DNA of 64,000 nt from Sphingobacterium phlebotomi (GCF_008180195.1 NZ_VTAV01000012.1:62001-126000), one strand, 5' to 3'; positions 1 to 8,946 are shown, numbered from the stretch's first letter. Translations and numbers: made by a program. Notes: generated from the sequence alone by a model not told the origin.

Positions 1-1756
1 GGTTGTTCCATACATCTAACTGAATATTAGATGAAGCTAACCCCGGATTGACTTCCATACCTTTGCCTTTGTTCATCATACCCATTTCTTCCCATCCCAC
101 TAATTGCAAACCTTTTTCCTGACACAACGCGTTAACTTTCTTAATATAGTATGGCCATACATCATACACAGAAGTCGTTCCTAAACTGTCCATCAACATT
201 TTAATTTTAGGAGATTTCTCCCAGGCGCCTTCCGGAACCTCATCCCCTCCTAGCGACACTTTTCTCAATTCCAAATCCGCACTGGCATACATAGATTTGA
301 ACTCATCCAACACAACGGAGATAAACGTATATACCGAGGGCAAGGCCACATTCATGACATTATCATTCCAATATTGCGCGGAACTATATACGGATTTATC
401 TTCAAAATCATGCAATAAGTATCGCTCGGCCTCTGCTTTATCTCCTTTCTCTATATACCGATGATAGCGTGCTTCCATCGCCTTAATGGACGCACGGGCG
501 TGTCCTGGTGTTTCTATTTCAGGCACTACCGTGATGTGTCGTTGTTTAGCGTAACGCAGTATCTCAACGAAATCTGCTCTGCTAAGATAATGATCAGGTG
601 TCCCCGCAGCTCCAGAGCCGTAAGTAGGTTGAAGGCCTTGGTGCTTACCAAACAGTGGTGAGCGATTTGCTCCTATTTCCGTTAGTTCCGGTAAGGTGGA
701 AATTTCAATCCGCCAACCTTCGTCGTCGATAAAATGAAGATGAAAGGTGTTCAGTTTATACCTAGACATCAAATCTAAATATTTCAAAATCGTTTTCTTA
801 TCTTTAAAATTTCGGGAGATATCCAACATAAACCCTCGGTACGTGTAACGGGGCTCATCCTTTATCTCCACATGGGGAAGTGAAATTTCCGATGCTGCAA
901 AGGAGGGCACATCAAGTAAAGAGCGTAATGATTGTAACGCATAGAATACACCAATTCCTTCGCTCGCTTCGATATGTATTCCACGGTCATCAATTTTCAA
1001 TCCATAAGCTTCTTTTCCATATCCCGGAACATGACGAACAGTAAACTGTGATTTTTCAGTTCCTTCGACAAAGCGTACTCCTGGGAATTGATCTGCAAAT
1101 GTCATTAGGTTTTCCATTTCTTGTTCAAAAACGCTATCCACCCAATAGGTGATTGCATTTGCTAACTGGAGTTTATCTTTACCTTTTTTTAGATATTTTG
1201 GTGTCGGCAAGATAAGATTGGCATCTTCTGTCACTTGACGCTCCCTATTCTTGTCATATAATGAGGACCAATGCATGCGACGCTGCTCATTCGTAACAGG
1301 AAGTGGGTTTACTTCGACGTCTACCGCAAAGAATGTTGACATATCTTCTCTATGTTGAAAATAAACACCATTCGGCACTGTCGAAATATTGAATACAGGA
1401 TATTTGGATACATAACTTACTTGTAAAGAATCTTGCGGTTTGATGTATAGGTCATCATTAAACCGTACCCGAATCAAATTCCCGTTTCCTGACAAAATTT
1501 CGTAATCGGAAGTTTTTTTATTCTCGACAGGGAAAAGAGCGGTAAACCAAAGATCATGCTCATTTAATCGAATTTTCGTTTGACCGATATTTTTTAACAT
1601 TAAATTTAGCTCTTGGTTATCTTGCCCATTATAGTGCTCTCCCGGTTTCCATTTCAATGTAATAGTACTGGAATCTAACTGGGCTAAAGCAGCGGAGGAT
1701 AACCCTATAAATCCCAATAAGGTAATGAAACTAAATATACGTTTGAATGGTATCAT
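1..1756 (-). CDS. Beta-N-acetylhexosaminidase, GH20 (3' end outside window)
   Basis: Secreted exo-hexosaminidase that removes terminal GlcNAc/GalNAc from chitooligosaccharides or glycoconjugates. About 585 residues are visible; the frame is open to the left edge, so the C-terminus is missing. The start at 1756 opens a signal peptide (MIPFKRIFSFITLLGFIG, then a cleavage-like SSAALAQ). An N-terminal sandwich resembling the chitobiase-type CHB_HEX domain follows, then the GH20b domain (around LILPTPKYLKKGKDKLQL), then the TIM barrel. Barrel hallmarks seen: YRGFMLDISRNF, HLHFIDDEGWRIEI, and LGGDEVPEGAWE with the catalytic Asp-Glu pair typical of substrate-assisted GH20 enzymes. It is alone in its orientation next to tRNA-Glu; no linked transporter is visible. 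Family assignment is firm; substrate is not resolvable from sequence. Confidence 0.93.
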   Translation of the reverse strand, partial: MIPFKRIFSFITLLGFIGLSSAALAQLDSSTITLKWKPGEHYNGQDNQELNLMLKNIGQTKIRLNEHDLWFTALFPVENKKTSDYEILSGNGNLIRVRFNDDLYIKPQDSLQVSYVSKYPVFNISTVPNGVYFQHREDMSTFFAVDVEVNPLPVTNEQRRMHWSSLYDKNRERQVTEDANLILPTPKYLKKGKDKLQLANAITYWVDSVFEQEMENLMTFADQFPGVRFVEGTEKSQFTVRHVPGYGKEAYGLKIDDRGIHIEASEGIGVFYALQSLRSLLDVPSFAASEISLPHVEIKDEPRYTYRGFMLDISRNFKDKKTILKYLDLMSRYKLNTFHLHFIDDEGWRIEISTLPELTEIGANRSPLFGKHQGLQPTYGSGAAGTPDHYLSRADFVEILRYAKQRHITVVPEIETPGHARASIKAMEARYHRYIEKGDKAEAERYLLHDFEDKSVYSSAQYWNDNVMNVALPSVYTFISVVLDEFKSMYASADLELRKVSLGGDEVPEGAWEKSPKIKMLMDSLGTTSVYDVWPYYIKKVNALCQEKGLQLVGWEEMGMMNKGKGMEVNPGLASSNIQLDVWNN

Positions 1757-1892
1757 AAATTCTTAAATAGTTAACCGTCTAAAAGTACCGTTTTTTTTAT
1801 GAAAAGTACTTGTGTTTAGCACGTTTTGAAATAATCTGCAAACTGATTAGCGCCTTTTTTTAAGAAAGGAGTATAATTTTTTGAATTTTATT

Positions 1893-1922
1893 TTGCACAA
1901 TAAATAATCATTTCTATATTTG
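1893..1922 (+). promoter_or_regulatory. Bacteroidota-type promoter of tRNA-Glu
   Basis: TTG at 1893-1895, a 19-nt spacer, and TATATTTG at 1915-1922. This matches the Bacteroidota primary sigma consensus TTG-N19-TAnnTTTG exactly. It lies 19 nt before the mature tRNA 5' end, the right distance for a short precursor leader. Confidence 0.82.
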
Positions 1923-1941
1923 CACACCGAAACACAAAAAC

Positions 1942-2013
1942 GGCCCGTTCGTCTAGGGGTTAGGACGCAAGATTTTCATTCTTGAAACAGGGGTTCGATT
2001 CCCCTACGGGCTA
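1942..2013 (+). tRNA. tRNA-Glu (UUC)
   Basis: A complete cloverleaf can be folded by eye: acceptor arm 1942-1948 with 2006-2012 (G1 opposite U72), anticodon stem 1968-1972 with 1980-1984, anticodon TTC at 1975-1977, and a T arm AGGGG-TTCGATT-CCCCT. The discriminator is A2013 and no CCA is encoded. It is a single tRNA transcription unit with its own promoter upstream and hairpin terminator downstream. Confidence 0.97.
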
Positions 2014-2037
2014 CACACTTAAAAGTTAAAACACACT

Positions 2038-2074
2038 AAAACGCTGTAAATTAAATATTTACAGCGTTTTTTAT
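2038..2074. terminator. Bidirectional intrinsic terminator
   Basis: Stem of 14 bp, 2038-2051 with 2057-2070, 5-nt loop, flanked by A-rich sequence on the left and a T-rich run (2067-2072) on the right. It can end the tRNA transcript on the plus strand and the symporter gene arriving from the minus strand. Confidence 0.85.
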
Positions 2075-2149
2075 TTTATTGGCATCTACAAATCTTTCAA
2101 TTTTTCCCAGCAAAAAATACACGAATCCCATAGAAGAAAAGATAATTTC

Positions 2150-3445
2150 TTACACGCTTTCCTTCGGTAATGGGACGTCGTCCTTTTCCTTACTGTACCT
2201 TTCCATGATTACGGCGACCAGCGCATCACCTGTAATGTTTACAGACGTCCGTAGCATATCCAACGGCCTGTCAACGGCAAATATCAACGCTATACCGGCC
2301 GGACTGACACCTATGGATTCTAAAACGATAACAAGCATGAGGAGACCTGCTCCCGGAACCGCTGCCGCGCCGATGGAGGCTAATGTGGCCGTAAGAATTA
2401 CGCTTAATTGTTGGCTAGTTGTTAAGTCGTATCCCATCACTTGGGCGATGAAAACCGCTGCTACCGCTTGATAAAGACAGGTGCCATCCATATTTACGGT
2501 GGCGCCTATTGGTACAACAAAGCTCACGACATCCTTCCGAACGTACAGATTATTTTCGACACAATCCATAGTAACCGGTAATGTTGCTGCACTGGAACTA
2601 GTAGAAAAACCGAGCAATTGCGCCGGAAAAATCCCTTTGAAAAATTCCTTTGGTTTCATCCTACCGAAGAAATAAACAAATAGCGAATACACGCCGTACA
2701 TAATGATTAACAACCCCAATACAACGGTAAACGAGTAAGCCCCTAAAGCCTTGAAAACGTCAAAAGACGGAGCCTCTGCAATCAGTGCAACCATCAGTGC
2801 AAACACACCATAGGGTGCTGCCAACATAATCAAGTCAACAATTTTAAGTACAATGGCATTCCCCGCATCGAGTACTCTCTTAAACGCTTCCACTTGATTG
2901 ATAGGCAACATAATCATCGCCACGCCAAATATGATACTGAAAAATATAATCTGGAGCATGTTACTATTCGCTGAAGCTGATTCAAAAATATTCTCGGGAA
3001 CAATATCGATAAGCGGCTGTAGAGGCCCTCTAGCCTGCTCAATAGCCGTAACCTCGTCTACCTTCTCTTGCACCTCCCCTCCAAAAGATATCAGCATTTC
3101 TTGTCGGGTTTCCTCGGAAATAAAACCACCAGGCTTAACAAGGTTGACTAACCCTAAACCTAATGTAACGGCAATAATCGTTGTGGCAATATAGAAACCG
3201 AGCGTACGTATCCCCAAACTGGAAAGCTGTGTTACATCCTTTAAATCGGAGATGCCTTTAATTAAGGAAACGATGATAAGGGGGATGGCAATTAATTTCA
3301 GTAGATTTATAAAAATGGTTCCAAAGGGTTTAATCCAATCGATGACAAATTCTTTGCCTCCAACAAACTGAATACACAATAGTCCGACTAGTATACCGCC
3401 TAGAATACCTATCAGTATTTGCCAATGTAAAGCTATTTTCTTCAT
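2150..3445 (-). CDS. Dicarboxylate/amino acid:cation symporter (DAACS family)
   Basis: Inner-membrane secondary transporter of 431 residues, the usual length of GltP/GltT/DctA proteins, coupling import of acidic amino acids or C4-dicarboxylates to H+ or Na+. Several hydrophobic helices run through the protein. The family signatures are visible in the C-terminal half: the serine-rich hairpin STSSSAATLPVTM (HP1), GATVNMDGT in TM7 (the NMDGT ion-coupling motif), GAAAVPGAG (HP2) and the substrate-contacting VDRPLDMLRT in TM8, whose Asp-Arg region decides between amino acid and dicarboxylate. The gene is monocistronic between a terminator and an 86-bp upstream gap. Precise substrate is inferred only to class level. 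Confidence 0.93.
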   Translation of the reverse strand: MKKIALHWQILIGILGGILVGLLCIQFVGGKEFVIDWIKPFGTIFINLLKLIAIPLIIVSLIKGISDLKDVTQLSSLGIRTLGFYIATTIIAVTLGLGLVNLVKPGGFISEETRQEMLISFGGEVQEKVDEVTAIEQARGPLQPLIDIVPENIFESASANSNMLQIIFFSIIFGVAMIMLPINQVEAFKRVLDAGNAIVLKIVDLIMLAAPYGVFALMVALIAEAPSFDVFKALGAYSFTVVLGLLIIMYGVYSLFVYFFGRMKPKEFFKGIFPAQLLGFSTSSSAATLPVTMDCVENNLYVRKDVVSFVVPIGATVNMDGTCLYQAVAAVFIAQVMGYDLTTSQQLSVILTATLASIGAAAVPGAGLLMLVIVLESIGVSPAGIALIFAVDRPLDMLRTSVNITGDALVAVIMERYSKEKDDVPLPKESV

Positions 3446-3531
3446 TATTTATTTAGGGTTAAGCGTAAAACTTACTGCAGTTTACCAGAAAAACCCTAAA
3501 TATAATATAACCTTACGGATTAAAGAAGTTT

Positions 3532-3765
3532 TTAATTACCTGTTTTCCCATCTTTTGAAGTTTTCGGTTCCAAAGGTCGATCGGTAGGATCATTGGGCAT
3601 ATCGTTCAATTGTTCTGCCTGTGGATCTACTCCAGCTTCTCCATCACCATCTTTGGTACGCGTCGTCTTTTTGATGACTGATCCAAGTTCTTTATAAGTA
3701 TCCCCCTCTTTTTTCTTCTTTTTTTCTCCCAGACCTGTCTTTTCGTTTTCTACTTTTGTTGCCAT
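3532..3765 (-). CDS. Small hydrophilic protein, unknown function
   Basis: A 77-residue, strongly charged protein with no hydrophobic segment, a lysine run near residue 15 (GEKKKKKEGD) and an acidic, proline-rich C-terminal half (DPQAEQLNDMPNDPTDRPLEP). It is probably disordered. I recognise no family. It ends the minus-strand group that includes the DUF4142 protein (11-bp gap) and the 80-aa membrane protein. Small hydrophilic proteins in such company are often stress-induced, but that is inference from the neighbours (DUF4142, universal stress protein). Confidence 0.6.
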   Translation of the reverse strand: MATKVENEKTGLGEKKKKKEGDTYKELGSVIKKTTRTKDGDGEAGVDPQAEQLNDMPNDPTDRPLEPKTSKDGKTGN

Positions 3766-3776
3766 AGCTATTTCTA

Positions 3777-4334
3777 TTATAAGGTTTCTGTTGAATTCTC
3801 CTCTACGGGTTGAGAGGGGCTGTTGGACTCTGATCTTACTTGCAGTGATTTGGCTTGCTCCAAATGACCCCTCAGGGTCGGTACCTTTTCAGCAGCCCAC
3901 TGCCTCATTTCCTGATCGTTTAAATTATTAGCCGCATCTTCAAATAATGCAATAGCGCTTTCGTGTGTTTTAATCATAACGTCCTTGAACGCATTATCAA
4001 AATCAGCACCTGACAGTACAGATAACGACTTTAATATCGAAGCTTGATTTTCTTCCAGCCCATCCGGTAGGGACAACTTTTTGGCTGCAGCAGCCTCTTG
4101 CAATTCCTCTAACACCTTAGTATGGTCATTTATCAACATTTGACCATATTGTTTGAAATCGTCTTTTTCTGACTGCTTTAAAGCGTGAGTTCCCAATGCA
4201 ATTTCGAATTGATTCGAACCAACCGCTTTCGTTAAGAAATCCTGTTCCTTACTATTTTCCTGTGCAAATACACAAGGTAAAAATAGAATAATCATGCCTA
4301 GCACGATGAAACAATATTTGAGATATTTTTTCAT
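3777..4334 (-). CDS. DUF4142 domain-containing exported protein
   Basis: About 185 residues. A TTG nine bases upstream (4343) is also in frame, but ATG at 4334 gives a normal signal peptide (MKKYLKYCFIVLGMIILFLPCVFAQ). The mature part matches the DUF4142 pattern: EQDFLTKAVGSNQFEIALG, a middle LINDHTKVLEEL helix and a late helix with HESAIALFEDAA, a ferritin-like four-helix arrangement. DUF4142 proteins are exported and of unknown biochemical role, frequently stress-associated. The last 25 residues are low-complexity Ser/Glu-rich. It sits 12 bp after the 80-aa membrane protein gene and 11 bp before the 77-aa gene, so the three are likely one transcript. Confidence 0.82.
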   Translation of the reverse strand: MKKYLKYCFIVLGMIILFLPCVFAQENSKEQDFLTKAVGSNQFEIALGTHALKQSEKDDFKQYGQMLINDHTKVLEELQEAAAAKKLSLPDGLEENQASILKSLSVLSGADFDNAFKDVMIKTHESAIALFEDAANNLNDQEMRQWAAEKVPTLRGHLEQAKSLQVRSESNSPSQPVEENSTETL

Positions 4335-4346
4335 CTTTCTCAATTT

Positions 4347-4589
4347 TTAATCATGTCCTTGTGTTTTTACAATTTTATTGTAAATGCCAAAAAGCAAAAA
4401 AGGAGCAACCCACTGGCCAACAAACAACGCTGTGTGTTTATGCCCCATGCATTTCAATGTAGCAGACGCTGCCATAGCCGTAAGGGCGACACATAAATAT
4501 ACCTTTGATGGAACCCGAGCTGTTTTGTTTTCAATTTCCTTCGTCATTTCTCCTTCTTTTGCTTTGACGCCTTTTTCTAAATTTTCCAT
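4347..4589 (-). CDS. Small inner-membrane protein, unknown function
   Basis: An 80-residue protein with a charged N-terminus (residues 1-28, rich in Lys/Glu) followed by two predicted membrane helices: VYLCVALTAMAASATLKCMG (about 30-49) and TALFVGQWVAPFLLFGIYNKI (about 53-73). I recognise the general two-helix small-membrane-protein architecture seen in many Bacteroidota but no named family. First gene of a probable three-gene transcript with the DUF4142 protein. Divergent from the universal stress protein gene across a 320-bp gap. Confidence 0.65.
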   Translation of the reverse strand: MENLEKGVKAKEGEMTKEIENKTARVPSKVYLCVALTAMAASATLKCMGHKHTALFVGQWVAPFLLFGIYNKIVKTQGHD

Positions 4590-4909
4590 GTTATTCTTTT
4601 TTTTTTTTAAACCATCTATTCATTCTGTGATTCCTATTTTTTATCACCTATCTACGTATACATTTTCTATCACTGTAAACTACCAGATTACGATACACGT
4701 CTGTCATAATAAAAGGATTATATCTCCAAATAGTTGGCTAAAAATTAAATACAGGTATTTCACGCCGCTCAAATACGTACCTCGCACCCGAGCTCGTATT
4801 TATTTTGTTTTTGGGATTTAATACGGAAACAATCCCTGCCAACAGATTGTTTACTAAATACGATGAGGAAAAAAATGAAAACAAAATATGGAACAAAAAA
4901 AATAAATAG
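4590..4909. other. 320-bp divergent intergenic region
   Basis: Separates the minus-strand small-protein operon from the plus-strand universal stress gene, so it must carry both start regions. A T-rich tract lies next to the 80-aa gene (4593-4608). An imperfect hairpin (4771-4801: AAATACG and CTCG segments paired across a CACC loop) is followed by T-rich sequence and may be a terminator or attenuator. No TAnnTTTG box that I would assign with confidence. ORFs crossing this region have no coding character. Confidence 0.4.
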
Positions 4910-5752
4910 ATGAAAACAATTATCATTACAACCGATTTTTCGGAATCGGCATTAAACGCAGCTCGATACGCCACAAAATTGGCAAAATCCATAAATGCAA
5001 ATCAAATTGTACTTTATCACGCCTATGACAATTTGCCTGTCGGCACAGATCTCCCCATGACAGACGTAGTCCCTTCCCTTATAGAGGAACAAAGCTTTTC
5101 TAATTTAAGGACTGTACAAGCGGAATTGGAACAGGTGCTAGGAGAAGATAGCGGGGTAGGTATCCATTTGATAACAAATAATTTCCCATTGTTACGTGGA
5201 ATTGAAGGACTTGCTGAAGAATGGCATGCTAACCTAGTTGTGGCAGGAACAACGGGAAGGGGTAACTTAGAACAAGTGCTAATTGGCAGCAATACCGTCA
5301 ACCTAGCTTCCTCCTTGAAACTGCCGTTACTTATTGTTCCGGCGGATGCTGACTATGAACCGATCCAAAAGGTTGTCTTTGCTTGCGACTTAAGAAAAGT
5401 ATCGCATAGTACGCCTATTGCCGAAATCGGCCAATGGCTAGAAAGACTGGGGGCAGAATTATTGGTATTAAATGTTACCCTAGAACGAAAACGTGCAAAC
5501 CCCGACACGATTATGGAGCAATATAAAATGCATGCTTTATTGGATGTTTACCAACCGGAGTACCATTATACAACAAGTGATGATATTGCAGAAGAAATAG
5601 AAGATTTTGCAGAAGATCATGACGCGGGATTAATCGTTACAATCCCGAAATCGTATGGTTTCTTTGAGCGGTTATTTCGTCGGAGTGTAAGTAAGCAACT
5701 TATCAAAAAATCAGATATTCCTCTCCTACTTCTTCGGGAAAAAGAGGAATAG
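4910..5752 (+). CDS. Universal stress protein, tandem UspA domains
   Basis: Cytoplasmic protein of 280 residues, the length of two Usp domains. Domain 1 (about 1-145) starts KTIIITTDFSESALNAARYA and ends with the ATP-binding signature GTTGRGNLEQVLIGSNTVNL (G-2x-G-9x-G-S/T-N type). Domain 2 (about 150-279) starts with VVFACDL and ends RLFRRSVSKQLIKKSDIPLLLL, where the nucleotide signature is degraded, as is usual for the second half of tandem Usps. These proteins accumulate in starvation and envelope stress. Divergent from the DUF4142 group, which fits a shared stress theme. No own operon partner. Confidence 0.92.
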   Translation: MKTIIITTDFSESALNAARYATKLAKSINANQIVLYHAYDNLPVGTDLPMTDVVPSLIEEQSFSNLRTVQAELEQVLGEDSGVGIHLITNNFPLLRGIEGLAEEWHANLVVAGTTGRGNLEQVLIGSNTVNLASSLKLPLLIVPADADYEPIQKVVFACDLRKVSHSTPIAEIGQWLERLGAELLVLNVTLERKRANPDTIMEQYKMHALLDVYQPEYHYTTSDDIAEEIEDFAEDHDAGLIVTIPKSYGFFERLFRRSVSKQLIKKSDIPLLLLREKEE

Positions 5753-5881
5753 AAAATCCCATGTAAATCTATTATGTGAATATAAAGGTTAAGGGTATTT
5801 ATTATATTTTTCAGGTATTTATCACGGCAACTATATTGAACTGAAAGCGGTTCAATTAATACATCAATAAAGAAAAACACA

Positions 5882-6274
5882 ATGAAAACAAAAAACCTTT
5901 TTGCTGTGAAAGGACAAGGTCCGATCATAGCTTTCGCACTAGTAGATCCAACATCCGATCCCGTCACTCCAAATCGTGGAGGAGAAGGAAATGTACCTGA
6001 AGAGGAAATTATTCCTGATGATGAGAGAGGCGTGGGAAATCTTCCCCCAGAACAACCTGATGTAGACCCTCTTGAACGGGAAGAACCCGAATTGGATGAG
6101 ATAGAGGAAAATCAGCCCAATGAGCAACCGGACATTGACCCTCTTGAAGCACCCCATCCCGATATCGACGAAATCAATCCGGATGCGGAGCCCGAAATCA
6201 ATGAGCTGTCCACTCCAGAACCCAATATTAATCGCGATCCTACGGTCGAACCGGGAACGAACCCCATGGGGTGA
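5882..6274 (+). CDS. Acidic proline-rich repeat protein, unknown function
   Basis: A 130-residue protein with no recognisable family. After a short non-acidic head (MKTKNLFAVKGQGPIIAFALVDPT) the rest is almost entirely Pro, Asp, Glu and Asn. A degenerate repeat of about 11-13 residues can be read: QPDVDPLERE, EPELDEIEEN, QPDIDPLEAP, HPDIDEINPD, EPEINELSTP, EPNINRDPTV. It is predicted disordered and very acidic, with no signal peptide. It starts 129 bp after the stress protein gene on the same strand and ends 3 bp from the convergent mscS gene. It could be a calcium- or polycation-binding linker protein, but that is only a guess from composition. Confidence 0.6.
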   Translation: MKTKNLFAVKGQGPIIAFALVDPTSDPVTPNRGGEGNVPEEEIIPDDERGVGNLPPEQPDVDPLEREEPELDEIEENQPNEQPDIDPLEAPHPDIDEINPDAEPEINELSTPEPNINRDPTVEPGTNPMG

Positions 6275-6277
6275 GTT

Positions 6278-8488
6278 TTAGCTCGAGGATATCTTGACTC
6301 CTCGAGCATCCATGTCTTTTTTAAAGGATTCTAAAAATCGGCTCCGAAAACGTTCAATATAGCGAACGTGTTTAATCCCTACTTGAATGGTAAGTTGATA
6401 GCTATCAGCTGTAATTTCCTTTGTAAATATTTTCGTCGAAATAGATCGATCTATCTCATCAAAGCTTGCAAGTTTTATTTTCAATTCTTTTTTAATATCT
6501 TCAACAGGAATAGTGTTATCCACAGTCAATTTCAAATTGACACGAATATCCGCGTCTCTGAACGTCCAATTGACCAATCTTCCCGAAAGCAGGTCGCCAT
6601 TGGGTATAATCACACGAGCTCCCTCATCGGTCAGTAAGGTACTGGAACGGATCCCAATCTCCATCACCTGTCCTTTTTTATCCGCAAGTTCGACATAATC
6701 ACCAATCTTGAAAGGTTTTTCGAAAACCAGAATAATACCCGACACAAAATTGTTGATGACATTCTGTAATCCCAATCCTATTCCGACACTTAGTGCTCCG
6801 ATAATGACCGTCAATTTATCTATCCCCAGGCCCAATATGCTAATCCCTAGCAAAAATCCGATGACGATAATAAGCAATCTGAATAAGGGAAACAAAGTCA
6901 TCTTTCGAACCTGCAATTCGTCTTTAGGAGACGTATCGTCTAACAAACTTTTTAAATTTTTCTGAAACCAATTTGCTAACCAGATAACCGCAAGGGCAAG
7001 CAAAAGATTGGCATAAGCAAACGTAAGGCCTCCAATTTTATGCTCTGTCATGAGCAAACGTTCCAACAAAGAACTTGCTTCACGGACGAGGTGAAAATTG
7101 TTTAATAATACCAACACGATCAACACGACGGCACAAAAACGGAATAAACGATCAAAACTCAGCAGCATCCGCTTCAAATCGAAACGCCGAAATAAAGCTT
7201 CAGGCTTCACCTTGTTATATTGTTGTTCGATGTCATGAAGCAACATTTCACGTACGGCACGTAACGCAATGACCTGCAGCAATCCGATACCTGCCGCCAA
7301 ACTCCACATACGTGCAAAACTGACATACCCCATTATATTCAATACAACGGCAAGAAAATACCCTAGTATAATCAGCCAACGGGCATATCGATGAATATAC
7401 CCTATCGGATTATCAATATCTGTTCGGCGTCCCATAAACCAAACTACGGCGATACTTAAGATGTTGGCCAATATAGCATAAGCTTTCGTCCACCACAAGG
7501 TTGATAAAAAAAGATTCGCGCTTATCAGTATAATATAGGAAACGAAAATCAGTCCCAGTACCCTCCGCTTAAAGGTGGAAAGCTCTTGGTAAAGGATAAT
7601 GTAAAGAAAAACAAAAACGAGTAAATAGCTACTTTCCAGAATAAGGACAGGTACAGAAAAGGACGCAAACGGTAATAACACCAAAAAGAGTATGCATGCT
7701 TTTAAAAATGGGATCCATAACGGCTCGTTCTGATATAATCTAAATTCCTCGTCACCCTGCTCTGTTTTCCGCCCCAATTTATACATCCAATAAAAATAAA
7801 GCAAGCTTATTAAAATCAAAAAGAGGCGACTACTCCACGCCGGATAGTCAAAAAATCCGGAAGAGGAGCCATCCTTTCCTAAATTAGATTGCACTACTCT
7901 CACCATATGCCGTCGAACAGGATTCATCTCAACGGTAGCGGAATCTACGGCGATAGTCCCGATCTCTGCTTGTTGACGACTAATCCATCTTTCCAAATAA
8001 ACGACATCGCCGATCAGTCTTTCATAGCCCCGAATCAGCGGCGGCAAGGTGTCTATCAAATCTTTCGCTATTTTTTTGATAGAATCCGTTTCTAACAATT
8101 CTTCCATAACCAAACTGTCTGCTTCAACCTGCACTAGTTCAGGCGTGGACAACCAGTTCGTTCGAGCGGTCTTAATCTCGTAAATATATTGTGAAATCTC
8201 TTTCTTTGCTGCTCCCAGAAAAACTAATGTACTATCTAGCTCTGTGGAATCGGGTGCTGTGCGTTCAAATAAAACGCTCTTTTTAATACTATCTACGGTA
8301 GTTGAAAAGGTATCCTGCACCTGCTTCCAATAATGCACCTGTGCTTGTTTCTCTTTCCAGATGAATTGTTGGGAATAAAAAAGTGAGTCTTGGGAGTGCG
8401 CCACGGGGTGAACAGTGCTGTACAGCAATAATATCAAAAGCCGTAGCAGCCATTGTAGCAACTTTCTATTCTTCTCTATTTTAATCAT
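6278..8488 (-). CDS. Mechanosensitive ion channel, large MscS/MscK-like
   Basis: Osmotic safety valve in the inner membrane. The frame extends to a TTG at 8515, but ATG at 8488 begins the signal peptide (MIKIEKNRKLLQWLLRLLILLLY), giving 736 residues. Order of parts: signal peptide, a periplasmic helical domain of about 190 residues, then roughly ten membrane helices, with the pore-lining TM3 and beta domain near the C-terminus. The MscS signature is clear: GALSVGIGLGLQNVINNFVSG, FEKPFKIGDYVEL, GQVMEIGIRSSTL and VIIPNGDLLSGRLVNWT. The length is intermediate between MscS (~286) and MscK (~1100). It is the last gene before the signalling cluster, 76 bp from the receiver gene. Confidence 0.93.
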   Translation of the reverse strand: MIKIEKNRKLLQWLLRLLILLLYSTVHPVAHSQDSLFYSQQFIWKEKQAQVHYWKQVQDTFSTTVDSIKKSVLFERTAPDSTELDSTLVFLGAAKKEISQYIYEIKTARTNWLSTPELVQVEADSLVMEELLETDSIKKIAKDLIDTLPPLIRGYERLIGDVVYLERWISRQQAEIGTIAVDSATVEMNPVRRHMVRVVQSNLGKDGSSSGFFDYPAWSSRLFLILISLLYFYWMYKLGRKTEQGDEEFRLYQNEPLWIPFLKACILFLVLLPFASFSVPVLILESSYLLVFVFLYIILYQELSTFKRRVLGLIFVSYIILISANLFLSTLWWTKAYAILANILSIAVVWFMGRRTDIDNPIGYIHRYARWLIILGYFLAVVLNIMGYVSFARMWSLAAGIGLLQVIALRAVREMLLHDIEQQYNKVKPEALFRRFDLKRMLLSFDRLFRFCAVVLIVLVLLNNFHLVREASSLLERLLMTEHKIGGLTFAYANLLLALAVIWLANWFQKNLKSLLDDTSPKDELQVRKMTLFPLFRLLIIVIGFLLGISILGLGIDKLTVIIGALSVGIGLGLQNVINNFVSGIILVFEKPFKIGDYVELADKKGQVMEIGIRSSTLLTDEGARVIIPNGDLLSGRLVNWTFRDADIRVNLKLTVDNTIPVEDIKKELKIKLASFDEIDRSISTKIFTKEITADSYQLTIQVGIKHVRYIERFRSRFLESFKKDMDARGVKISSS
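6281..6307. terminator. Hairpin inside the mscS 3' codons
   Basis: Perfect 9-bp stem, GCTCGAGGA (6281-6289) with TCCTCGAGC (6299-6307), 9-nt loop. It lies directly after the acidic-protein stop codon and covers the last codons of the convergent mscS gene. A T run follows at 6315-6320 on the plus strand. Likely terminator for the plus-strand gene. Confidence 0.5.
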
Positions 8489-8564
8489 AATTATACAACA
8501 ACTTATACTGCTCAAACGTTTACCCCATTATTTGATTTATAAGTGTTCCCTATATAAAATATGA

Positions 8565-8933
8565 CTATTTATCCCGAAGCAAGCTGGCCACCTTATTCTC
8601 CAACTCATCTAAATCAAATGGTTTGGCTAAATATGCCTCTGCTCCGGCTTGTTCTGCAAGTGAGCTTACGTCATTGTTTGCCGAACAATAAATGACTGGA
8701 ATATGTTTAAAATTAGGTTCGCTTTTCAGTATTTGCGTGGCTTTTACTCCTCCAATATTAGGTATCCAGTTGTCCATAATAATCATATCGGGGCTTACTT
8801 CTTTAACCCGTTCCAAAATATTATGAGAGGTTTCAGAAATTTCTACTTGGTATCCCGAGGCTTCGAGAACTATCGTAAAAACATCCAAAATATTTGTATC
8901 ATCATCAAATACAAGTATTGTTTTGTTCTTCAT
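8565..8933 (-). CDS. Single-domain response regulator (CheY-like)
   Basis: 122 residues, one receiver domain and no output domain. The acidic pocket is FDDDTNI (about residue 9-12), the phospho-acceptor Asp lies in MIIMDNWIP (about 51), the switch Ser is in VIYCSAN and the conserved Lys is in LAKPFDLDEL. It must act by protein contact or phosphotransfer. It is the last gene of the CheB/CheR/hybrid-kinase run, 13 bp after cheB. The kinase that phosphorylates it is most likely one of the two upstream sensor kinases; in non-motile Bacteroidota such proteins are not flagellar-motor ligands. Confidence 0.9.
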   Translation of the reverse strand: MKNKTILVFDDDTNILDVFTIVLEASGYQVEISETSHNILERVKEVSPDMIIMDNWIPNIGGVKATQILKSEPNFKHIPVIYCSANNDVSSLAEQAGAEAYLAKPFDLDELENKVASLLRDK

Positions 8934-8946
8934 AGTGCTATAAAAG

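Noticed and set aside
4738..4992. 84-aa hydrophobic ORF on the minus strand
   Set aside because: Overlaps the start of the tandem Usp gene and consists of low-complexity Phe/Ser codons from AT-rich spacer; no family features.
5835..5856. ATTGAAC/GTTCAAT inverted repeat before the acidic-protein gene
   Set aside because: Only 7 bp with 8-nt loop; too weak to call an operator or terminator.
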